DNA of 64,000 nt, from assembly GCF_900109745.1 (NCBI RefSeq), contig NZ_FOAV01000003.1, positions 310,001 through 374,000 on the forward strand, written 5' to 3'. Both the position numbers and the translations under genes were made by a program. Shown here one piece after another: positions 46,781 through 57,793 of the stretch. Positions within the stretch are counted from its first letter, which is position 1. Each line of letters starts with the position of its first letter. The notes beneath the pieces were generated by a model. The model saw nothing but the letters and a program-made list of their open reading frames with translations. It was not told the DNA's origin and made no database searches. This stretch comes from Roseateles sp. YR242 (lineage in GTDB: Bacteria; Pseudomonadota; Gammaproteobacteria; Burkholderiales; Burkholderiaceae_C).

Positions 46781-48934
46781 ATGTCCGAGGCCTCTCCCGA
46801 CTCCGCCAAATCCAAGTCCAAGCGCTCCCCCAAGGCCCCAGCCAAGGCCGGCGCCCCGGAGGGGGCGACGCCTGCCGCTCCCGCCAAGTCCGCGCCGCAG
46901 AAGGCGATGGAGCGCATGGGCCTGACCCGGGACATCGACCTCGCCCTGCACCTGCCCCTGCGTTACGAGGACGAGACCCGCCTGACACCGCTGGACGCCG
47001 CCCACGACGGCGACACGATCCAGTGCGAAGGCGAAGTGGTGGAGAGCCGCATCGAGATCCGCGGCCGCCGCCAATTGCTGGTCAGGCTGCGCGACGACCA
47101 CGGCGCCCTGCTGCAACTGCGCTTCCTGCATTTCTTCCCCGCCCATCAGAAGACCCTGGCCGTGGGCGCCCGGGTGCGCGTGCGCGGCGCCCTGCGCGTG
47201 GGCTTCTTCGGCCGGGAAATGATGCACCCCACGTTCCGCAAGGTAGACGGCGAAACACCGCTCGCCACCTCCTTGACCCCCGTCTACCCCACCAGTGCGC
47301 AACTGCCGCAGGTCTACCTGCGCAAGGCGGTCGCTTCAGCGCTCAAGCGCGCGCCACTGGACGAAGTGCTGCCGCCCGCGCTGGTCCCGAAAGGCCTGCC
47401 CAGCCTGCGCGAGACCCTGCAGTTCCTGCACCATCCGCCCCCCTCGGCTGGGCTCTCCACCTTGGAGGACCACACGCATCCGGCCTGGCAACGCCTGAAG
47501 TTCGAGGAACTGCTCGCCCAGCAGCTCAGCCAGCAACGCGCCCAGCGGGAACGGGCTCACCTGCGCGCCCCGGTTCTGCGCGGCACCAAGGGCGGCCTGC
47601 ATGAACAGCTGCTGGGCGCCCTGCCCTTTGCGCTCACCGGCGCGCAGCAGCGCGTGACAGAAGAGATCGCGGCCGACCTGGCCCTGCCCCAACCCATGCA
47701 CCGCCTGCTGCAGGGCGATGTGGGCTCGGGCAAGACCGTCGTGGCCGCCATTGCCGCTTCCGTGGCCATGGACGCCGGCTGGCAGTGCGCACTGATGGCG
47801 CCCACCGAGATCCTGGCGGAGCAGCACTTCCGCAAGCTGATCAGCTGGCTGGAACCGCTGGGCATCCAGGTGGCCTGGATCACCGGCAGCGTCAAGGGCA
47901 AGGCCCGCCAGAAGATGCTGGACGCCGCCGCCTCGGGCGAAGCGAAGCTCGTGGTGGGCACCCACGCCGTCATCGAAGACAAGGTGAAGTTCTCCCGCCT
48001 GGGCCTGGCCATCATCGACGAACAGCACCGCTTCGGGGTGGCCCAGCGCCTGGCCCTGCGCAAGAAGCTGGCCGACAGCCTGGCCGACGAGTTCCCCGGT
48101 GCCGTCCCCATGGAACCGCACCTGCTGATGATGAGCGCCACGCCCATCCCCCGTACGCTGGCCATGACCTACTTCGCGGACCTGGCCGTGTCGACCATCG
48201 ACGAACTGCCCCCCGGCCGCAGCCCCATCGTCACCCGCGTCTTCGCGGACGGACGGCGGGACGACGTGATCGAAAAGATCGCCAGCGCCGTGCAAGACGG
48301 CCGCCAGGCCTACTGGGTGTGCCCGCTGATCGAGGAGTCCGAGGCACTGGACCTGAAGAACGCCACCGAGACCCACGAGGAACTCAGTGCCGCCCTGCCC
48401 GGCTGCCTGGTCGGCTTGCTGCACGGACGCATGCCACCCGCCGAGAAGGCCGCCGTGATGTCACTGTTCAGCAGCGGCCACGTGAGCGTGCTGGTGGCCA
48501 CCACCGTGATTGAAGTGGGCGTGGACGTGCCCAACGCCAGCCTGATGGTGATCGAACACGCTGAACGGTTTGGGCTGTCGCAGCTGCACCAGTTGCGTGG
48601 CCGGGTGGGACGCGGCTCAGTGGCCAGCGTGTGTGTGCTGCTCTACACCGGGCCGCTGTCCGACACCGGCAAGTCGCGCCTGCGCGCGATGGCGGAAACC
48701 ACCGACGGCTTCGAGATCGCCCGGCGCGACCTGGACATTCGCGGCCCGGGAGAATTCATGGGGGCCCGCCAGAGCGGCGCACAGTTGCTGCGCTTTGCAG
48801 ATCTGGAGGAAGACGCCCCGCTGCTCAGCGCAGCCCGCGCACTGGCCCCGCGCCTGCTGGATCAGTACCCGCAAGCCGCCGAGCGGCAGGTGGAACGCTG
48901 GCTGGGCCACAAGACCGAATACCTGAAGGCCTGA
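46781..48934 (+). CDS. recG: ATP-dependent DNA helicase RecG
   Basis: A 717-residue superfamily 2 helicase that remodels stalled replication forks and Holliday junctions. An Ala/Lys/Pro-rich N-terminal extension of about 40 residues precedes the wedge domain (OB fold, about 95-170). The helicase domains follow: Walker A GDVGSGKT (about 312-319), DEQHRFG (about 414-420; the DExH box is DEQH), [13 protein letters not shown] and QLRGRVGRG (motif VI). The end [15 protein letters not shown] is typical RecG. Start at MSEASPDS (46781). Confidence 0.96.
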   Translation: MSEASPDSAKSKSKRSPKAPAKAGAPEGATPAAPAKSAPQKAMERMGLTRDIDLALHLPLRYEDETRLTPLDAAHDGDTIQCEGEVVESRIEIRGRRQLLVRLRDDHGALLQLRFLHFFPAHQKTLAVGARVRVRGALRVGFFGREMMHPTFRKVDGETPLATSLTPVYPTSAQLPQVYLRKAVASALKRAPLDEVLPPALVPKGLPSLRETLQFLHHPPPSAGLSTLEDHTHPAWQRLKFEELLAQQLSQQRAQRERAHLRAPVLRGTKGGLHEQLLGALPFALTGAQQRVTEEIAADLALPQPMHRLLQGDVGSGKTVVAAIAASVAMDAGWQCALMAPTEILAEQHFRKLISWLEPLGIQVAWITGSVKGKARQKMLDAAASGEAKLVVGTHAVIEDKVKFSRLGLAIIDEQHRFGVAQRLALRKKLADSLADEFPGAVPMEPHLLMMSATPIPRTLAMTYFADLAVSTIDELPPGRSPIVTRVFADGRRDDVIEKIASAVQDGRQAYWVCPLIEESEALDLKNATETHEELSAALPGCLVGLLHGRMPPAEKAAVMSLFSSGHVSVLVATTVIEVGVDVPNASLMVIEHAERFGLSQLHQLRGRVGRGSVASVCVLLYTGPLSDTGKSRLRAMAETTDGFEIARRDLDIRGPGEFMGARQSGAQLLRFADLEEDAPLLSAARALAPRLLDQYPQAAERQVERWLGHKTEYLKA

Positions 48935-48982
48935 CGGTCTGAAAGCCTGAATGCCTGGGCACCAGGCTGCTGCCCCCCGAGG

Positions 48983-49816
48983 TCAGCCTTCGATGTTGTC
49001 GATCAGGCGCGTCTGGCCCAGCTTGGCCGCGCCCAGCGCCACCAGCGGCTCACCCTCACGCGGCGCGCCCAGGTCGTGCTGGCGGCGCAGGGTCATGTAG
49101 TCCGGCTGCCAGCCGGCGTCACGCAGGGTCTGCATGGCATCGCGCTCGATCCGGTCGATGTCCCGCTCCCCGCCCTGCCACCGGGCGAGCTGCCCGCGCA
49201 GCGACTGCGACAACAGCAAGGCACGCTGCTTCTCATCGTCGCTCAGGTAGCCGTTGCGCGACGACAGGGCCAGCCCGGTGTCACTGCGGCGGGTCTCGCC
49301 CGCGAGGATGCGAATGGGCAGGGCCATCTGGTCCACCAGGCGGCGCAGGACCATCAGCTGCTGGTAGTCCTTCTTGCCAAACACCGCCACATCCGGCTGC
49401 ACGATGTTGAACAGCTTGGTGACCACGGTGCTCACACCGATGAAGAAGCCTGGGCGGAAATGCCCTTCCAGGATGTCTGCCAGCTCGGCCGGCGGATGCA
49501 CCTTGTAGCCCTGGGGCTCGGGGTACATGGTGGCCTCGTCCGGCGCGAAGATGACATCGCAGCCCACGCTGGCCAGCAGTTCCGAATCCCGCTGCAGCGT
49601 TCTCGGGTAGCGGTCGAAGTCCTCGTGCGGCGCAAACTGCAGCCGGTTAACAAAGATGGACGCCACGATCCGGCCCTGCGGCCCCACCGCTTGCCGCGCC
49701 TGCGTCACCAGCGCCAGGTGGCCGTCATGCAGGTTGCCCATGGTGGGCACAAAGGCCACGGGGGCGTCGCCCTGGAGTGCGGCGCGCAGGCCGGGGATGT
49801 CGTGATGGATCTGCAT
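48983..49816 (-). CDS. panC: Pantothenate synthetase
   Basis: A 277-residue enzyme that condenses D-pantoate with beta-alanine using ATP to make pantothenate, a coenzyme A precursor. The nucleotide-binding motifs are [15 protein letters not shown] (HxGH-type at about 32-35) and a [11 protein letters not shown] loop. The set [26 protein letters not shown] is diagnostic. It follows panB on the same strand with a 66-bp gap, so the two are probably cotranscribed. Convergent with recG; a short GCCTGG/CCAGGC hairpin lies between. Confidence 0.96.
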   Translation of the reverse strand: MQIHHDIPGLRAALQGDAPVAFVPTMGNLHDGHLALVTQARQAVGPQGRIVASIFVNRLQFAPHEDFDRYPRTLQRDSELLASVGCDVIFAPDEATMYPEPQGYKVHPPAELADILEGHFRPGFFIGVSTVVTKLFNIVQPDVAVFGKKDYQQLMVLRRLVDQMALPIRILAGETRRSDTGLALSSRNGYLSDDEKQRALLLSQSLRGQLARWQGGERDIDRIERDAMQTLRDAGWQPDYMTLRRQHDLGAPREGEPLVALGAAKLGQTRLIDNIEG

Positions 49817-49882
49817 GGCGGGGATGATGGCGTGCGCTGTGCCTGAAGCTCGGCAGGAAGCAAGACAAAGAGCGAGAGGGGT

Positions 49883-50689
49883 TCAGTATGTGTGTTCCGC
49901 TGCGGGGAACGCACCGGATTTCACATCCGCCACATAGCGCTGCACCGCGTCCTGGATAGAGGTGGCGCCTTGCATGAAGTTGCGCACAAAGCGCGGGCGG
50001 CGCCCCGGCGTCACATCCAGCATGTCGTGCAGCACCAGCACCTGGCCGGAACATTCTGCACCCGCACCGATGCCGATCACCGGAATGCCCAGGCTGCGGG
50101 TGAGCTCACCCGCCAACGCCGCCGGCACCATTTCCAGCACCAGCATCTGGGCACCGGCCGCCACCAGTTCACGCGCATGCGCCTTGAGCTGGGCGGCACT
50201 CTGTTCGTCACGTCCCTGCACCTTGAAGCCGCTCAGGGCGGTCACGGTTTGGGGCGTCAGGCCCAGGTGGGCGCATACCGGAATGCCGCGTTCAGTCAAG
50301 AAACGCACCGTGTCGGTGGTCCAGCCGCCGCCTTCCAGCTTCACCATGTGGGCGCCCGCCTGCGCCAGCTGCATGGCGTTGAGCCAGGCGTCCTGGGGCG
50401 AGGTGTGATAGGTGCCGAAGGGCAGGTCCGCCACGATCCACGCCTGACGGCGGGCCCGCGCCACGCAGCGTGTGTGATAGACCATTTCCTCCAGGCGCAC
50501 CGGCACGGTGGTGTCCTGGCCCTGCAGCACGTTGCCCAGCGAATCGCCGATGAGCAGCGCGTCCACGCCGGCGGTATCCAGCAGGTGGGCAAACGCGGCG
50601 TCGTAGCAGGTGAGCATGGCGATCTTGTCGCCGGCGGCATGCATATCCAGCAGCCGCTGAAGGGTCATGGGTTTTTTGTCAGTGGTCAT
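49883..50689 (-). CDS. panB: 3-methyl-2-oxobutanoate hydroxymethyltransferase (ketopantoate synthase)
   Basis: A 268-residue enzyme of the PEP-mutase-like TIM-barrel fold that adds a hydroxymethyl group from methylene-tetrahydrofolate to 2-oxoisovalerate, the first step of pantothenate synthesis. Diagnostic text includes [51 protein letters not shown] and [23 protein letters not shown]. Start at MTTDKKPMT (50689). It is divergent from oxyR. Confidence 0.96.
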   Translation of the reverse strand: MTTDKKPMTLQRLLDMHAAGDKIAMLTCYDAAFAHLLDTAGVDALLIGDSLGNVLQGQDTTVPVRLEEMVYHTRCVARARRQAWIVADLPFGTYHTSPQDAWLNAMQLAQAGAHMVKLEGGGWTTDTVRFLTERGIPVCAHLGLTPQTVTALSGFKVQGRDEQSAAQLKAHARELVAAGAQMLVLEMVPAALAGELTRSLGIPVIGIGAGAECSGQVLVLHDMLDVTPGRRPRFVRNFMQGATSIQDAVQRYVADVKSGAFPAAEHTY

Positions 50690-50774
50690 GCGTCTCCCCT
50701 GGTCTTGTCCCATGGGTGGGCCGGCAGTGTACCGGGCCCCAACCGGGAAGGCCGTTTCTGAGGACAATGCGCCC

Positions 50775-51695
50775 ATGACCCTGACCGAACTTCGCTACAT
50801 CGTCGCCGTGGCCCGCGAACGCCATTTCGGCCGTGCCGCCGAGGCCTGCTTTGTCTCCCAGCCCACCCTTTCCGTGGCCATCAAGAAGCTGGAAGAGGAA
50901 CTGGACGTCAAGATCTTCGAGCGCGGCGCCAATGAAGTCACCATGACCCCCCTGGGTGAAGACATCGTGCGCCAGGCGCAATCGGTGATCGAACAGGCCA
51001 GCGCCATCAAGGACATTGCCAAACGCGGCAAGGACCCGCTGGACGGCGCGCTGCGTCTGGGCATCATCTACACGATTGGTCCTTACCTGTTGCCGGAGCT
51101 GGTGAAGCACTGCATCGAGCACTATCCGCGCATGCCGCTGATGCTGCAGGAGAACTTCACCACCAAGTTGCTGGACATGCTGCGCACGGGCGAGCTGGAC
51201 TGCGCCATCATGGCCGAGCCCTTCCCGGACGCTGGCCTGGCGGTGGCGCCGCTCTACGACGAACCTTTTGTCGTGGCGGTGCCGGCCACGCATGCGTTGG
51301 CCAAGCGCACCAGCATCACGGCCGAGGAGCTCAAGGCGGAAACCATGCTGCTGCTGGGCAACGGCCACTGCTTCCGGGACCATGTGTTGGAGGTCTGTCC
51401 CGAATTCGCCCGTTTCTCCACGGACGCGGAAGGCATCCGCAAGAGTTTCGAGGGCAGTTCTCTGGAGACCATCAAGCACATGGTGGCCTCCGGCATGGGT
51501 GTCACGGTGGTGCCATCCCTGAGTGTGCCGGCCCAGGTCCCGGACCACCTGCGCTACGTGCCCTTCGAAGCGCCCGCGCCGACCCGCCGCGTCGTACTCG
51601 TCTGGCGACGCACCTTCACCCGCTACGAAGCCGTCGCCGCGCTGCGCAACGCCGTCTACGCCTGCAAGCTCGACAGCGTCACCCTCCTCTCCTGA
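50775..51695 (+). CDS. oxyR: Hydrogen peroxide-inducible regulator OxyR
   Basis: A 306-residue LysR-family regulator starting [50 protein letters not shown], the OxyR helix-turn-helix. The redox pair is C199 (NGHCFRDH) and C208 (LEVCPEF), the same numbers as in E. coli OxyR, where they form a disulfide on H2O2 exposure. The next genes, katA and dps, are classic OxyR targets. Start at the ATG at 50775. Confidence 0.94.
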   Translation: MTLTELRYIVAVARERHFGRAAEACFVSQPTLSVAIKKLEEELDVKIFERGANEVTMTPLGEDIVRQAQSVIEQASAIKDIAKRGKDPLDGALRLGIIYTIGPYLLPELVKHCIEHYPRMPLMLQENFTTKLLDMLRTGELDCAIMAEPFPDAGLAVAPLYDEPFVVAVPATHALAKRTSITAEELKAETMLLLGNGHCFRDHVLEVCPEFARFSTDAEGIRKSFEGSSLETIKHMVASGMGVTVVPSLSVPAQVPDHLRYVPFEAPAPTRRVVLVWRRTFTRYEAVAALRNAVYACKLDSVTLLS

Positions 51696-52054
51696 CGGGG
51701 TGGCGCCCCTTGGGCCAGGAGCGCAGCCACCGGCCATGCGCCTGCGGGCGCCGCGATCCCGCAGCCTGAGACCCCGCGCCAACGACCAGCTGACGACCAG
51801 CCGACCACCGCGCCGGCGGCCCTGCTGCGCCTCCCCCAAACGTCTCTCCAGCCGGCCTCCTTCTGGGCTGGGGCCGCTACGCCCTTTGGGAGGTAGTTTT
51901 TTACTATCGCGCCTTTTAAGCTATTTGCGTTGATCTATTAGCTGGCGGTTTTTACATTCGTCCTCATGTCGTGCCGCGACAAAGACCAAGAGGTTCGCCA
52001 GCCCCACTAAAGGGGTCCGGTCCGGGCCTCCAGACCTTCGAGGAGTTGTTACCC
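51696..52054. promoter_or_regulatory. 359-bp katA upstream region with an AT-rich promoter segment
   Basis: The first about 200 bp are GC-rich with no gene. From about 51892 to 51960 the composition turns AT-rich (TTTTTTACTATCG, three CTAT words, TTGATCTATT), which marks the probable katA promoter. The CTAT words are spaced 17 and 14 bp apart, which does not fit the 11-bp phasing of an OxyR box. GAGGAG precedes the katA ATG by 9 bp. Confidence 0.5.
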
Positions 52055-53539
52055 ATGAGTGTGAAGCCTTCCCATCCCGCCCAGTGCCCGGTCATGACGA
52101 CCACCGCCGGCGCCCCTATTGCCGACAACCAGAACTCGCTGACCGCCGGCCCACGCGGCCCCGTCCTGATGCAGGACTACCAGCTGATGGAAAAGCTGGC
52201 CCACCAGAACCGGGAACGCATTCCTGAACGTGTTGTGCACGCCAAGGGCTGGGGCGCCTTCGGTACCCTGACCGTCACCCACGACATCAGCCGCTTCACC
52301 CGCGCCAAGCTGTTCGGCGAGGTGGGCAAGAGCACCCCGATGCTGGCCCGTTTCTCCACGGTGGCCGGTGAGCTGGGCGCCGCCGATGCCGAACGCGATG
52401 TGCGCGGCTTTGCGCTGAAGTTCTATACCGAAGAAGGCAACTGGGACCTGGTGGGCAACAACACCCCGGTCTTTTTCATCCGCGACCCGCTGAAGTTCCC
52501 CGACTTCATCCGTACCCAGAAGCGCCATCCGGTGAGCCACCTGCGCTCGGCCACCGCCGCCTGGGACTTCTGGAGCCTTTCCCCGGAAAGCCTGCACCAG
52601 GTCACCATCCTGATGAGCGACCGCGGCATCCCGGTCAGCCCGCGTTTCATGAACGGCTACGGCTCGCACACCTACAGCTTCTGGAACAACAACGGCGAGC
52701 GTTTCTGGGTGAAGTTCCACTTCAAGACCCGCCAGGGCCATCGCACCATGAGCAATGCCGACGCCGCCAAGGTGATCGGCGAGACCCGTGAGAGCTACCA
52801 GGAAGACCTGTTCGGCTCCATCGATCAAGGGGACTATCCGCGCTGGACGATGTTCGTGCAGGTCATGCCCGAGCTGGACGCCGACAAGACCACCTACAAC
52901 CCCTTCGACCTCACCAAGGTGTGGCCGCACCAGGAGTACCCGCTGATTGAAGTGGGCGTGCTGGAGCTCAACCGCAACGCGGACAACTATTTCGAAGAGA
53001 TCGAGCAGGCCGCCTTCTCGCCCAGCAACATCGTGCCCGGCATCGGCTTCAGCCCGGACCGCGTGTTGCAGGCCCGCATCTTCAGCTACGCCGATGCGCA
53101 CCGCTATCGGCTGGGCACGCACTACGAGGCGTTGCCGGTGAATGCGCCCAAGTGCCCGGTGCACCACTATCACAAGGACGGCTCGATGAAGTTCTTCCGC
53201 ACGCCGACCGGCAATGCCGACGCCTACTACGAACCCAACAGCTTCGGTGGCGCCACGCAGGACCCGTCGGTGGCGGAGCCGCCGCTGCGTCTGCAAGGTG
53301 ATGCGGACCGCTACAACCACCGTGACGGGAACGACGACTACAGCCAGCCGGGCGCCCTGTTCCGCATCCTGGGGGCCGAGCAGCAACAGCGCCTGGGCCG
53401 CAACATCGCCGCGTCCATGAAGGGCGTGCCGGCTTTCATCATCGACCGCCAGCTGGGCCACTTCGACAAGGCCGACCCCGACTACGGCCGCGCCGTGCGC
53501 ACCGCGCTGCGCGAGCTGGACATCGAGTTCACCGTCTGA
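52055..53539 (+). CDS. katA: Catalase, monofunctional small-subunit heme type (KatA)
   Basis: A 494-residue clade-3-like catalase that breaks H2O2 into water and O2. Catalytic residues are H62 ([13 protein letters not shown]) and N135 (VGNNTPVFF). The proximal heme ligand tyrosine is in [14 protein letters not shown] at about residues 345-358. The text [10 protein letters not shown]-type ([28 protein letters not shown]) is fully conserved. Located directly downstream of oxyR on the same strand, so OxyR control is likely. The start is MSVKPSHP at 52055; the open frame begins at 51971. Confidence 0.96.
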   Translation: MSVKPSHPAQCPVMTTTAGAPIADNQNSLTAGPRGPVLMQDYQLMEKLAHQNRERIPERVVHAKGWGAFGTLTVTHDISRFTRAKLFGEVGKSTPMLARFSTVAGELGAADAERDVRGFALKFYTEEGNWDLVGNNTPVFFIRDPLKFPDFIRTQKRHPVSHLRSATAAWDFWSLSPESLHQVTILMSDRGIPVSPRFMNGYGSHTYSFWNNNGERFWVKFHFKTRQGHRTMSNADAAKVIGETRESYQEDLFGSIDQGDYPRWTMFVQVMPELDADKTTYNPFDLTKVWPHQEYPLIEVGVLELNRNADNYFEEIEQAAFSPSNIVPGIGFSPDRVLQARIFSYADAHRYRLGTHYEALPVNAPKCPVHHYHKDGSMKFFRTPTGNADAYYEPNSFGGATQDPSVAEPPLRLQGDADRYNHRDGNDDYSQPGALFRILGAEQQQRLGRNIAASMKGVPAFIIDRQLGHFDKADPDYGRAVRTALRELDIEFTV

Positions 53540-53590
53540 GCGTGATTCCGGGGGCAGCACGGCCCCCGGTCAAAACAAGGAGCCTTGATC

Positions 53591-53698
53591 ATGAACATCA
53601 GATCCGGACAACGACTGCTGGGACTGGTCCTCACCGCTGCGGGAGCCGCCCTCAACGCCCAGACACTGGTGGATTGGATGCGGCACGGCACCACCTGA
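53591..53698 (+). CDS. Small 35-residue hydrophobic protein after katA
   Basis: ATG at 53591 with a strong ribosome-binding site (AAGGAG, 8 bp upstream) opens 35 codons: MNIRSGQRLLGLVLTAAGA, then ALNAQTLVDWMRHGTT. It has one short hydrophobic helix (LLGLVLTAAGAAL) and a polar end. It begins 51 bp after the katA stop and is probably on the katA transcript. No family is recognised. The good ribosome-binding site and helix make it a plausible small membrane protein, although unproven. Confidence 0.5.
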   Translation: MNIRSGQRLLGLVLTAAGAALNAQTLVDWMRHGTT

Positions 53699-53800
53699 CC
53701 CCAGGCATGGCGCATGCCAAAGTCACCGGGATCAGTTAGGCTTCACCCGCAACAGAATTGGGCGACACCGGTCGCCCCCAACGACCACAGGAGTCCGTAG

Positions 53801-54322
53801 ATGGCCAAGAAGTCTCCCGCCGCGCCCGTCAATTCCAAGGGCCAGGCCCCCATCAACATCGGCATCAGCGACAAGGACCGCGCTGCGATCGCGCAGGGCC
53901 TGTCCAAGTTGCTGGCTGACACCTACACGCTGTACCTGACCACCCACAACTTCCACTGGAACGTCACCGGGCCGATGTTCAACTCGCTGCATGCGATGTT
54001 CATGACCCAGTACACCGAGCTGTGGAACGCGGTGGACCCGATTGCCGAGCGCATCCGCTCGCTGGGCCACGCCGCACCAGGCTCCTACGCCCAGTTCGCT
54101 GCGCTGAGTTCGCTCAAGGACGCACCGACCACCCCGCCCAAGGCGCTGGACATGGTGCGCGTGCTGGTGGAGGGCCATGAAGGCGTGGCACGCACGGCCC
54201 GTTCGCTGTTCCCCCTGGTGGAAAAAGCCAGTGACGAGCCCAGCGCCGACCTGCTGACTCAGCGCCTGACCGTGCATGAACAGGCCGCGTGGATGCTGCG
54301 CAGCCTGCTGGAAGACCGCTAA
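53801..54322 (+). CDS. dps: Dps/ferritin-like DNA-binding iron storage protein
   Basis: A 173-residue Dps protein. Its ferroxidase region is [47 protein letters not shown], with the H, D and E ligands of the inter-subunit iron site. A flexible Lys/Pro/Ala-rich N-terminus ([15 protein letters not shown]) could bind DNA. Dps oxidises Fe2+ with H2O2 and shields DNA. Its place after katA fits OxyR control. GGAG precedes the ATG. Confidence 0.93.
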   Translation: MAKKSPAAPVNSKGQAPINIGISDKDRAAIAQGLSKLLADTYTLYLTTHNFHWNVTGPMFNSLHAMFMTQYTELWNAVDPIAERIRSLGHAAPGSYAQFAALSSLKDAPTTPPKALDMVRVLVEGHEGVARTARSLFPLVEKASDEPSADLLTQRLTVHEQAAWMLRSLLEDR

Positions 54323-54408
54323 GCCGCCGCCCCCTGGAGCGCACCCGGAACACGCGGGAAGCACGCTGGAATGGCCGCTGACGTGGCCATTGACGTGGCC
54401 GTTGGCGC

Positions 54409-55350
54409 CTAACCCACGGCCTTGATGCGTCCGGAGCGGCGGGCATCCGCCAACATGGATGCCAGCGCACAAGACGCCAGCCGAGCGGCCCGCGAGTCGG
54501 CCCGGCTGGTGAGGATGATGGGCACCTTGGCGCCCAGCACCACCCCAGCCGCATACGCCTGTGCCAGGAAGCTCAGGCTCTTGGCCAGCATGTTGCCGGC
54601 GTCCAGGTCCGGCACGATCAACACATTGGCACGCCCGGCCACCGGCGAGACGATGCCCTTGATACGGGCCGCCTCCAGGTCGATGGCGTTGTCCATGGCC
54701 AAAGGGCCATCCAGCACCGCGCCGGTGATCTGACCCCGGTCCGCCATCTTGCACAGCGCGGCGGCCTCCAGCGTGGAGGGCACCTTGGGGTTGACCGTCT
54801 CCATGGCCGAGAGCAGCGCCACACGCACCTCTGGCAGCCGCACGGCATGCGCCAGGTCGATGGCGTTCTGGACGATGTCGACCTTCTCTTCCAGCGTCGG
54901 CACGATGTTGATGGCGGCGTCCGAAATGATGAGCGGTTGGGGATGACCCGGCACGTCCATCACGAAGCAGTGGCTGATGCGCCGTGAGGTGCGCAGGCCC
55001 CCCTCGCGCCGCACCACCGCCCCCATCAGTTCATCGGTATGCAGGCTGCCCTTCATCAGGGCGTCCACCTGGCCGCTGAGCGCGAGCTTCACCGCCGTCT
55101 CGGCGGCAGCATGGCTGTGGGGCACGTCATGCAGTTCAAAGGCGGACGCGTCCACCCCCGCCAGGGCCGCAGCCTCGGACACCTTGCCTGCCGGCCCGAC
55201 CAGCACCGGCTGGATCAACCCCAGCGATGCCGCCTCCACCGCCGCATGGATAGAGACGTCACTGCACGGGTGGACGATGGCGACACGCAGCGGCGGCAAA
55301 TGCCGCACGGCTTCAATCAGGCGGTCGTAATGGGGGTGCGCTGACGACAT
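54409..55350 (-). CDS. Short phosphotransacetylase-family enzyme (Pta/Ptb type)
   Basis: A 313-residue phosphate acyltransferase (PTA_PTB family, without the long N-terminal part of E. coli Pta). It contains HPCSDVSIHAAVEAASLGLIQPVLVGP, DALMKGSLHTDELMGAVV, DAAINIVPTLEEKVDIVQNAIDLA and MLAKSLSFLAQAYAAGVVLGAKVPIILTSRADS. It swaps acyl-CoA and acyl-phosphate; acyl length is not readable. It is divergent from the DUF3141-ackA operon and would supply acyl-phosphate for AckA. Start at MSSAHPHY (55350). Confidence 0.9.
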   Translation of the reverse strand: MSSAHPHYDRLIEAVRHLPPLRVAIVHPCSDVSIHAAVEAASLGLIQPVLVGPAGKVSEAAALAGVDASAFELHDVPHSHAAAETAVKLALSGQVDALMKGSLHTDELMGAVVRREGGLRTSRRISHCFVMDVPGHPQPLIISDAAINIVPTLEEKVDIVQNAIDLAHAVRLPEVRVALLSAMETVNPKVPSTLEAAALCKMADRGQITGAVLDGPLAMDNAIDLEAARIKGIVSPVAGRANVLIVPDLDAGNMLAKSLSFLAQAYAAGVVLGAKVPIILTSRADSRAARLASCALASMLADARRSGRIKAVG

Positions 55351-55494
55351 GAAGAAACTCCCTGATTTGATTGAACGCATGATGCGATCGTGACGACTCG
55401 TCGCTTATCCCTGCACGTTGGTCGGAGATGTACGCGAATCGCGATAAATCATGCATGCTGCATCGCAACAAATCAAGCCGCCAAGGGGGTGCAC

Positions 55495-57765
55495 GTGATT
55501 GCAGATGACTGGCACAACTATGTCGGGGACGCCTGGCAACGCTGGCTGCTCACCCTGGATGCGCTGCATGCGCGCGGCCAGATCTTCCTGGATCACCTCG
55601 AAGCTGGCAAACCGGCGCTGCTCAAGTTCCAGCATGAGTTGCTGATGGACGGGCGCGACCTGCCGCAGCCGTGCAACTACTCGTTGCTGCACATCGTGCC
55701 GCCGCCCGAGTGGCCCGAACGCCCCGCCAGCCGGCCCATCATCGTCATCGATCCGCGGGCCGGTCACGGCCCCGGCATTGGCGGTTTCAAGCCCGACTCC
55801 GAGATCGGTGTGGCCCAGCGGGCGGGGCATCCGGTGTACTTCATCACCTTCGCGCCAGAACCGGTCGAGGGCCAGACCCTGCTGGACGTGGCGCGCGCCG
55901 AGGCCACCTTCATCGAAGCCGTGGTGGCCCGCCATCCGGACGCGCCTGGCCGCCCGGCCGTGATTGGCAACTGCCAGGCTGGCTGGGCTGTGGCCGCGCT
56001 GGCGGCCGTGCGCAGTGACCTGCTGGGCCCCATCGTGCTCAACGGCGCGCCACTGTCCTACTGGGCGGGCAGCCCGCAGCAGAACCCGATGCGTTATTCC
56101 GGTGGTGTACTGGGCGGCGCCTGGCTGTCCGCCCTGACCTCCGACCTCAGCGGTGACCGGTTCGACGGGGCCTGGCTGGTCTCCAACTTCGAGAACCTCA
56201 ACCTGGCCAACACCTGGTGGGACAAGTACTACCACCTCTATGCCAATGTCGACACCGAGCGCGACCGTTTCCTCGACTTCGAACGCTGGTGGGGGGGCTA
56301 CTTCCGCATGACCGGCGAGGAAATCGAATCCATCGTCGAGAACCTCTTCATCGGCAACCGGCTGGCGCGCGGCGAGGTGACGCTGGAGGGCTACCGGCTG
56401 GATCTGCGTAATATCCAGGCCCCCATGGTGATCTTCGCTTCCTGGGGCGACAACATCACCCCACCCCAACAGGCGCTGGACTGGATCATCGATGTCTGGG
56501 GCAGCGAAAAGGCCCTGATCAAAGCCGGCCGCACCATCGTCTACACGTTGCATCCCAAGATCGGCCATCTGGGCATCTTCGTGGGAGCGGCGGTGGCGCG
56601 CCGGGAGCACGAGCAGATCGTGGACACCCTGGAGCAGATCACGGTGCTGCCGCCCGGGCTCTATGAGATGAAGATCAGCACCCGCGATCCCGAAGCCCCG
56701 CTGGCAGAGCTGGAATCTGGCGACTACAGCGTGAGCTTCGAGCTGCGCACCGTGGACGACCTGCGCGCATTGAACCCCGATGGGCGCCGCGATGAAGCGG
56801 TGTTCAGCACCATCGCCCAGTGCTCGGAATTCAACATGCAGGCCTACAGGCGCTGGGTCCAGCCGATGGTCCGGGCCGTCGGCAGCCGGGAACTGGGGGA
56901 ATGGCTGCGCTGGATGCACCCGCTGCGTCGGCAACGCCTGGCGTTCTCCAACCTGAACCCGGCGTCGACCTGGGTCGCAGCCGCCGCCGCCAGTGCGCGC
57001 GAAAAACGTGCACCGGTGCAGAGCGACAACCCGTGGCTGGCGCTGGAGCAGACCGGATCGCGCTGGATCAGTGACACCCTCGACCACATCGGCCAGCAAC
57101 GTGACCAGGCGGTGGTCCGGTGGGTGGAGGCGGTTTATGGCCCGCATGGGTTGGGTGCCCTGCTGCCGCCACGCGCCTCCGATCTTGCGGCGGGAGAGGC
57201 CCGTGCCGCCCAGGACGAAGCCGAAGGCCGGCGGGTGGCGCTGGCGCAGGTCGAAGAAGGCGGATTCCCCGAAGCGGTCTGCCGCATCCTGCTGGCGGGG
57301 ATGTCCCATCTGGGTGTGATTCAGCGCCGAGGCCTGATCCTCGGCCAGCAGCTGGCGGCCTCCCAGCGCCAGTTGCCGCCCTGCCAGACATCGCCCGGGG
57401 AGTCCCGCTCCACCGCCCCGCAGAACGGCGCGTCACCGGAAGACTGGGCCTCGCTGCTGCATCAGCAGGCGCTGGTCATGGCCTTCGCCCCGCAGGAGGC
57501 CATTGCCGCGCTGCGTCAACTGCTGCCATCGGTGCAGGAGCGTGAGCAGGCGCTTGCCCTGGCCACCGCCGTGCTCATGGCCGAATCCGACATCGCCAGC
57601 CCCGATTCCCCCGCCGCGCTTTATCTGCAGCAAACGCTGGGCGTGGCGACTGCCCGGGTGGTGGCACTGGCCAGGACACTGCATGCCTCACCGGTGGCCA
57701 CGGTTTCCGTGCCGCCACCGGGCAAGCCTTCGCGCGCAGCCAAGGCGACGACCCTGCCATCCTGA
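55495..57765 (+). CDS. DUF3141 protein, PHA-synthase-like alpha/beta-fold enzyme
   Basis: A 756-residue protein from GTG 55495, chosen because AAGGGGG stands 6 bp upstream and ADDWHNYVGDAWQRWLLTLDALHARG matches the usual start; a GTG at 55390 is in frame. The alpha/beta-hydrolase core at about 80-370 has a PhaC-like triad: C160 in VIGNCQAGWAV, D319 in FASWGDNITPP and H358 in PKIGHLGIFVG. This Cys nucleophile in a G-x-C-x-x-G elbow resembles PHA synthases rather than serine lipases. The C-terminal about 380 residues are helical and unassigned. The gene is followed 28 bp later by ackA. Function is unknown. Confidence 0.85.
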   Translation: MIADDWHNYVGDAWQRWLLTLDALHARGQIFLDHLEAGKPALLKFQHELLMDGRDLPQPCNYSLLHIVPPPEWPERPASRPIIVIDPRAGHGPGIGGFKPDSEIGVAQRAGHPVYFITFAPEPVEGQTLLDVARAEATFIEAVVARHPDAPGRPAVIGNCQAGWAVAALAAVRSDLLGPIVLNGAPLSYWAGSPQQNPMRYSGGVLGGAWLSALTSDLSGDRFDGAWLVSNFENLNLANTWWDKYYHLYANVDTERDRFLDFERWWGGYFRMTGEEIESIVENLFIGNRLARGEVTLEGYRLDLRNIQAPMVIFASWGDNITPPQQALDWIIDVWGSEKALIKAGRTIVYTLHPKIGHLGIFVGAAVARREHEQIVDTLEQITVLPPGLYEMKISTRDPEAPLAELESGDYSVSFELRTVDDLRALNPDGRRDEAVFSTIAQCSEFNMQAYRRWVQPMVRAVGSRELGEWLRWMHPLRRQRLAFSNLNPASTWVAAAAASAREKRAPVQSDNPWLALEQTGSRWISDTLDHIGQQRDQAVVRWVEAVYGPHGLGALLPPRASDLAAGEARAAQDEAEGRRVALAQVEEGGFPEAVCRILLAGMSHLGVIQRRGLILGQQLAASQRQLPPCQTSPGESRSTAPQNGASPEDWASLLHQQALVMAFAPQEAIAALRQLLPSVQEREQALALATAVLMAESDIASPDSPAALYLQQTLGVATARVVALARTLHASPVATVSVPPPGKPSRAAKATTLPS

Positions 57766-57793
57766 CCTGACCATTCGACGATACGGAGGCGAC

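Noticed and set aside
51900-51940. OxyR box before katA
   Set aside because: Three CTAT words are present but spaced 17 and 14 bp apart with no ATAG partners; the ATAG-N7-CTAT phasing is not met.
54367-54408. Short TGGCC-TGACG repeats downstream of dps
   Set aside because: Only two to three imperfect 12-bp copies; likely chance in GC-rich DNA.
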